Below, in pieces: positions 28,601 through 29,021 of a DNA stretch of 29,021 nt. The DNA comes from JACQQW01 sp964520655 (GTDB lineage Bacteria > Omnitrophota > Gorgyraeia > Zapsychrales > Fredricksoniimonadaceae). Position 1 is the first letter of the stretch. Every line of letters begins with the position of its first letter. The notes under the pieces are model-generated. The model did not search any database, had not been told where the DNA came from, and saw only the letters and a program-made list of their open reading frames with translations. The DNA lies in contig CAZFNI010000024.1 of NCBI GenBank assembly GCA_964520655.1, positions 1-29,021 on the forward strand. Reading direction: 5' to 3'. A program made the translations under genes and the position numbers.

Positions 28601-29021
28601 AACGATTTTAATGTCTTAAGCAAAGCTGGCGTGAATTGGTATGACTTAAATGTGTTGACCAAGGCTGGGATCAACTGGAATGATGCGGCGGCATTCAGCA
28701 AGGTTGGCATTAACTGGCAGGATTTTGCGGTACTCGGTAAAACAGGCCTGAACTGGCAGGATTTTGCCCTCATGGGCAAAGTCGGGGTTAACTGGTTTGA
28801 CATGAATGTGATGAGCCGTTCAGGAGTTAACTGGAGAGACTTAAACAGCATGAGCTCTCTGGGTGTCAATTGGGCGGACTTAAACCGGATGAGCGCGATC
28901 GGGGTGAACTGGTCGGATATTTCGGTGTTGTCTAAGACCGGCATTAACTGGTATGACTTTAATGTCTTAAGCAAGACGGGCATCAACTGGAATGACATGG
29001 CGGTGTTGGGCAAGGTTGGTG
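16646..29021 (+). CDS. Giant exported repeat protein, 5' part (3' end beyond window)
   Basis: One frame stays open from ATG 16646 to the last base: 4,125 codons with no stop found. GTG 16619 is an alternative start; no clear Shine-Dalgarno sequence precedes either. Residues 1-30 are a signal peptide (KQIRKLFALVVLLTAASI, cleavage VFA-Q). Residues ~85-175 look like a bacterial Ig-like (BIG/invasin-type) domain (VVVVQDANGNIVTSDNSTQI, GVASFSDLQVTRAGNMYTLV). Residues ~176-275 form a small domain with two Cys (GDACNSH, KDWCVST). From residue ~285 about 293 repeats follow, mostly 13 residues, consensus NW[NQT]D[FLM][NG]V[LM][ST]KxG[VI]. The repeats hold a near-invariant Trp and I saw no Cys in them. 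Likely a secreted surface fibre or adhesin; fold and function unknown. Automatic callers can miss it because it has no stop here, and call minus-strand shadows instead. Confidence 0.93.
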   Translation, partial: MPNVSKQIRKLFALVVLLTAASIIPSSVFAQYSGGSQTGSGEATIGSDIYKGGSQSSLSVATSSANGSLSHGAAKKLVFTVSPSAIKHILKFERQPVVVVQDANGNIVTSDNSTQITLKIGNNPGNGQLSGPLTMTVVNGVASFSDLQVTRAGNMYTLVASAPGLTSATSQTFDVFTGTGVRATAVWHQTGGNWTIYSWVSTDNLRNDLVAGDACNSHTIYAYDGSTETTYAATLDTTKDWCVSTSPWGPSNAQNSYFLNASIQANSGTQYNDYIPLELVKSAVEGIRAKTDTINWTNVTDIKGKTDTINWTDVTTIKAKTDTINWQDVGVLKSDVTTIKSVTNTIDTAVNWQDIVVQSKTSVNWADLARQSNATINWNDLNILTNISVNWRDITTLSKAGVNWQDMNTLTKMGINWSDIRTLALAGVNWAGMAQMGKVGINWYDMAVMTGARVSWSSQINWYGLADLSTQGVNWSDLTVMTAKNINWTDFNTLSRAGINWNDFGVLSKVGVNWKDLTVFSQTIINWNDFTVLTTKGINWANFGSMTTSGINWNDINVMAVKGINWTDFGVMSKSGVNWTGLGSLSLSGVNWQGLNVFSNTNVNWAGLNVMSNNGINWTGMGALSNASINWNDFNVMTRTGVNWQDLNRLTTVGANWTNFGLLAAAGVNWTDINVMARANVNWTDFNRLSTVAINWADLNRVSSTNINWMDFNMLTRNNVNWMDLNVMTRNNINWRDFGVFSTQNVNWANINVYATANVNWQGLYVLTNSGINWGNLGTMSASAINWNDFAVMSYKGINWNDFGVMSKVGVNWTDLNRMSGLGVNWADLNRMSGLGVNWQDLNLLTKASINWNDFGVLSKAGVNWNEINNLSRSNVNWQEFNVLSKAGVNWINMGLMTTTGVNWTNFAVLTKSDVNWMDLNKMTREGINWQDFGVFSKTNINWDNINVYASANVNWQGLFILSSSGINWTNIGTMTSQGVNWNDLAIMTTKLINWTDFNVITRSGVNWQDLNRMSGLGVNWADLNRMSGLGVNWQDFNVLTKAGINWNDFGVMGKVGVNWYDFNVLTKTGINWQDFNSFTKAGINWQSFALQSTNTVNWKDVALLSSSNVNWNFFSALSTTNVNWNDITVLTKAGVNWNSFGVLSTVGINWNDFNVLSKASLNWNDFSTLSKAGINWNSLGIMSTVGINWNDFNVLSRVGVNWADLNRMSGLGVNWADLNRMSGIGVNWQDLNVLTKTGINWTNFGVLSTVGINWNDFGVLGKAGINWNDFNILSKNSINWNDFGVLSKVGINWTNLSLLTTSTINWQDMNVLSTRGINWNDFGVLSKAGVNWQGMNVLSNAGVNWVSLNLLSTANVNWRDLGVLSGAGLNWNDMARLTTVGVNWEDMNVLTRIGVNWQDFNVLSKSGVNWNDFGVLGKAGVNWQDFNVLSKVSVNWQDLNVLTKVGVNWNDFNSLSKAGINWNDLNVLSKIGINWKDFNVLTKANVNWTALNTLSTAGVNWTNLNALSSANVNWMDLGVLSNSGVNWNDMGRLTSVGINWNDIQVLSKMGVNWNDMNVLTRNAINWYDIGVLTKAGINWNDLSVLAKTGINWADYNVLSRTGLNWADLNVLGRAGLNWQDFGVLSKTSINWYDFNVLSKVGVNWNDFGVLSRNGVNWNDLNVLTKAGINWNDFSVMSKIGVNWGDLNRMSSLGVNWADLNRMSGLGVNWQDLNVLTKAGINWNDFGVLSSRGINWNDINVLSKTSINWNDFAVLGKTGINWNDLGVLAKAGVNWNDFGVLSKVAVNWYDLTVQSRSGVNWRDLGIMTKSAVNWMAMNALTTSGVNWSNLSILTAGNVNWLDLGVLTGSGVNWIDIGLMTSNGVNWNDLTVLTKAGVNWNDIGLVSKVGVNWNDLGVLSKIGVNWQDMNVLTRIGANWGDLSVLTKSAINWQDFNVQSKASINWQDFNVLSKASINWNDFGVLSKIGVNWQDMNVLSKSGLNWQDFGTLSKAGINWQNLNVMSKVGINWNDFGVLTKVGINWTGLTVLSTANVNWMNLGTLTAGNVNWTDLGALTTAGINWIDLSRETSVGVNWNDFGVMSKIGINWNDLNVLTRTGVNWNDVTVLSKASVNWSDLTVLSRSTINWNDFGVLAKAGVNWNDLNVMSRSSVNWGDLNRMSSLGVNWADLNRMSGLGVNWQDFTILTKSGINWNDLGVASKVGVNWNDFGVLSKSAINWADLNVISKTGVNWNDFGVLSKVGVNWNDLNVLSKASINWNDFTVLSKIGVNWQDFTVLGKSGINWSDFNVLGKAGINWNDFGVLSKVGVNWQNLNVMSKVGINWNDFGVMTKVGVNWTALNTLSTANVNWTNLNLLTSAGVNWLDFGVLSASGVNWNDMARLTSVAINWQDINVLSRIGVNWNDMNVLTKAGVNWSDFGVLSKTGVNWQDLTVLGRTGVNWNDFGVLSKAGVNWNDLNILSKSSINWYDFNVLSKAGVNWLALNTLSTSGVNWANFNLLSTAGVNWTDLNVMSKSGVNWNDFGVLTKIGVNWQDFNTLTKAGVNWQDFGVLSKVAVNWQDFNVLSRSNLNWNDLNVLTKAGINWQDFNVMSRIGVNWGDLNRMSSLGVNWADLNRMSALGVNWQDFTVLTKAGINWSDFGVLSNSSVNWRDLNVLSKIGLNWQDVTVLTKTGINWQDLNVMSKVGVNWGDFGVLSKTGINWFDMNVLTKSGINWNNFGVLSTVGINWNDLNTLTKTGINWYDITTLSRTSINWQDLNVLSKSSINWNDFGVLSKSGINWGDLNVLSNAGINWRDWNVLSKSGVNWSALNSLSTAGVNWTNLNALSSANVNWSDLGVLSNAGVNWNDMNRLTSVGINWNDFNVLSRAGVNWSDLTVLSRIGMNWADSSVQTRAGVNWYDLNVMSRTGVNWSDLNKMSSLGVNWADLNRMSGLGVNWQDFTVLTKSGINWNDFGVMSRVAVNWSDLNVLSKVGVNWQDISVFGRTGVNWQDLNILSKSGVNWNDFGVLTKTGINWNDLNVLSRTGVNWSALNSLSTAGVNWTNLNALSSANVNWTDLGILSNSGVNWNDLNVLTKSSVNWNDIGVLSKININWQDFTVVSRTGINWNDFGVLSKTGVNWADFGVLSKIGVNWQDLNVLTKTAINWSDVGVLSKIGLNWQDLNVMSKVGVNWGDFAVLSKTGLNWNDLNVFSRTGINWNDFGVLSKNGINWNDMNVLSRVNVNWNDITVLSKTGVNWYDLNVLSKSGVNWNDFGVLSKIGVNWNDFNVLSKAGINWNDFGVLSKIGMNWSDFAVLSKSAINWNDLNVISRTGVNWNDFGVLSKIGVNWNDMNVLTKTGINWYDFAVLHKAGVNWYDMNVMTRSTINWIGLGALSTAGVNWASLSSLSNVNVNWNDFSALSKAGINWSDLGVMSSVAINWYDMNVLSKTGINWYDMNVLSKTGINWNDFGVMSKIGVNWNDMNVISRTGVNWSDIGVLSKTSINWYDFSVLGRSGINWNDFAVLAKAGVNWNDFNVLSKAGVNWYDLNVMTKVGINWYDTNVMSRSGVNWRDLNSMSSLGVNWADLNRMSAIGVNWSDISVLSKTGINWYDFNVLSKTGINWNDMAVLGKVGVNWNDFGVLSKIGVNWSDLNVLTKTGVNWNDIGVLSKVGVNWNDLNVLSKTGINWTDVGALTKVAINWQDMNVLTRVGVNWNDFGVMSKVAMNWYDFNVLSKAGVNWYDLNVLSKNGINWYDFNVLSRNGINWNDLNVISRTGINWNDIGVLAKTGINWNDIGVLAKTGVNWNDINVISRTGVNWNDFGVLSKAGVNWNDLNILSKTGINWYDFAVMHKAAINWYDMSIMSKAAVNWFGLTDLTTSGVNWQSLQVLSNANVNWTDLTALSTGGVNWTNLGLLSSTGINWTDFSVLSHTSINWNDLNVLSKTGINWNDFGVMSKVGVNWNDMNVISRTGVNWSDFGVLSKTGINWYDFNVIGRTGINWNDIGVLAKAGVNWNDFNVLSKAGVNWYDLNVLTKAGINWNDAAAFSKVGINWQDFAVLGKTGLNWQDFALMGKVGVNWFDMNVMSRSGVNWRDLNSMSSLGVNWADLNRMSAIGVNWSDISVLSKTGINWYDFNVLSKTGINWNDMAVLGKVG
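18845..20014 (+). repeat. Higher-order repeat: two 585-bp (15-unit) copies
   Basis: Units 33-47 (18845-19429) and 48-62 (19430-20014) match in order at protein level: DFGVFS, then NINVYA[TS]ANVNWQGL, [GN]-x-GTM, a KGI/KLI unit, then the LNRMSGLGVNWADLNRMSGLG pair and QD[LF]N[LV]LTKA. The match is clear over the first ten units and fades after that. The LNRMS pair recurs once more 585 bp later at 20258, but the units before it there have diverged. Confidence 0.8.
19088..28911 (+). repeat. Nine LNRMS double-unit markers inside the array
   Basis: A doublet of the form DLNRMSxLGVNW followed by ADLNRMSxxGVNW (first copy N-K or N-S at two sites) starts at 19088, 19673, 20258, 21701, 23105, 24431, 25367, 27278 and 28838. 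All spacings are whole numbers of units: 15, 15, 37, 36, 34, 24, 49 and 40. The unit after each doublet is usually QD[LF]xVLTK. The pair is the clearest landmark of the higher-order repeat structure. Confidence 0.9.
27241..27461 (+). repeat. Recent duplication, left copy (partner 28801-29021)
   Basis: This stretch matches 28801-29021 at 211 of 221 positions by direct comparison, at an offset of 1,560 bp (40 units). The last 41 bases up to the window edge are identical. The copy therefore very likely continues beyond the window. Confidence 0.9.
28801..29021 (+). repeat. Recent duplication, right copy (runs into window end)
   Basis: Right-hand partner of 27241-27461. Upstream of it the homology continues but at an offset of 1,443 bp (37 units): for example the unusual HKA units at 26669 and 28112, and the NDMNVISRTGVNWSD stretch at 26998 and 28441. 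The change from 37 to 40 units means that three whole units were gained or lost between the two alignments, around 28675-28791. Confidence 0.85.

Larger units (their letters stand above)
17528..29021 (+). repeat. Tandem array of ~293 39-bp units (13-residue repeat), continues past window
   Basis: Each unit encodes N-W-x-D-x-x-V-L-S-K-x-G-V/I. The first asparagine codon is at 17528 and the last seen at 28985. Only four early intervals are irregular: two of 15 residues, one of 26 (a double unit lacking the middle NW) and one of 19. The remaining 288 intervals account exactly for the distance (3,744 codons = 288 x 13). Register was checked at 18065, 19079, 23369, 26060 and 28985; all differ by whole multiples of 39. 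At DNA level units differ at most third positions (AAC/AAT, GGC/GGT/GGG, GTC/GTT/GTG), so most copies are old. Confidence 0.95.

Noticed and set aside
17464..29013. Long minus-strand open frames across the repeat region, up to 1,943 codons (22453-28284)
   Set aside because: They are the mirror of the repetitive + strand gene: the 39-bp unit happens to lack stops in one antisense frame. They have no signal peptide or known domain, and break wherever TTA, CTA or TCA occurs in the right phase, while the + frame is continuous from a signal peptide.
17528..29021. CRISPR array or intergenic satellite as explanation for the 39-bp periodicity
   Set aside because: There are no distinct spacers, units are contiguous, variation falls mainly at third codon positions, and the frame is open throughout, so the repeat is coding.

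Overview
The window is bacterial, with dense same-strand gene organisation: every gene I can support reads on the + strand. It looks like a metagenomic or uncultured Gram-negative-type genome. A type II secretion secretin (GspD) and its inner-membrane partner (GspC) imply an outer membrane. The lipoate ligase has the GGGTVLQGPGCLNY motif style that I associate with PVC-superphylum bacteria. The last 12.4 kb belong to one gigantic repeat protein. Very large predicted proteins of this sort have been reported from Candidatus Omnitrophota, and that is my best guess for the phylum. The assignment is inference, not proven by the sequence.

Layout. (1) 1-1514: 3' part of a membrane protein, probably a glycosyltransferase/mannosyltransferase-type polytopic enzyme. 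(2) 1565-6586: a tight glycine-cleavage operon, gcvT-gcvH-gcvPA-gcvPB plus a lipoate-protein ligase able to lipoylate GcvH. (3) 6623-10258: a second cluster with a secreted S41-protease-like PDZ protein whose catalytic Lys position is Phe, a small membrane-anchored protein whose C-terminus resembles the ATP synthase delta/OSCP domain, and two family-2 glycosyltransferases flanking a DUF2304 membrane protein. (4) 10262-16595: a good sigma70-like promoter followed by gspC-like, gspD, a TPR/coiled-coil exported protein, and two tandem secreted paralogues with a SUMF1/FGE-sulfatase fold that lack the catalytic cysteines of true formylglycine-generating enzymes. (5) 16646 to beyond 29021: the 5' part of a giant gene, open at the window end.

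The giant gene is the main result. It has a signal peptide, a bacterial Ig-like domain, a small two-Cys domain and then about 293 copies of a 13-residue (39-bp) repeat, N-W-[N/Q/T]-D-[F/L/M]-[N/G]-V-[L/M]-[S/T]-K-x-G-[V/I]. It is at least 4,125 codons long with no stop in the window. From 18065 to 29021 the 39-bp register is never lost at any point I checked (281 units). Superimposed are higher-order repeats: a paired LNRMS marker at nine places, spaced by 15, 15, 37, 36, 34, 24, 49 and 40 whole units, plus a recent about 95%-identical duplication running into the window edge. The first units look like 15-residue coiled-coil-like ancestors (KTDTINW...). The minus-strand long reading frames here are only mirror images of the repeat.

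Working model (inference): GspC/GspD and the TPR protein form or assist a secretin pathway, the two FGE-fold proteins are exported accessory or ligand-binding proteins, and the giant Trp-rich repeat protein is an exported surface fibre or adhesin made from the same transcription unit.
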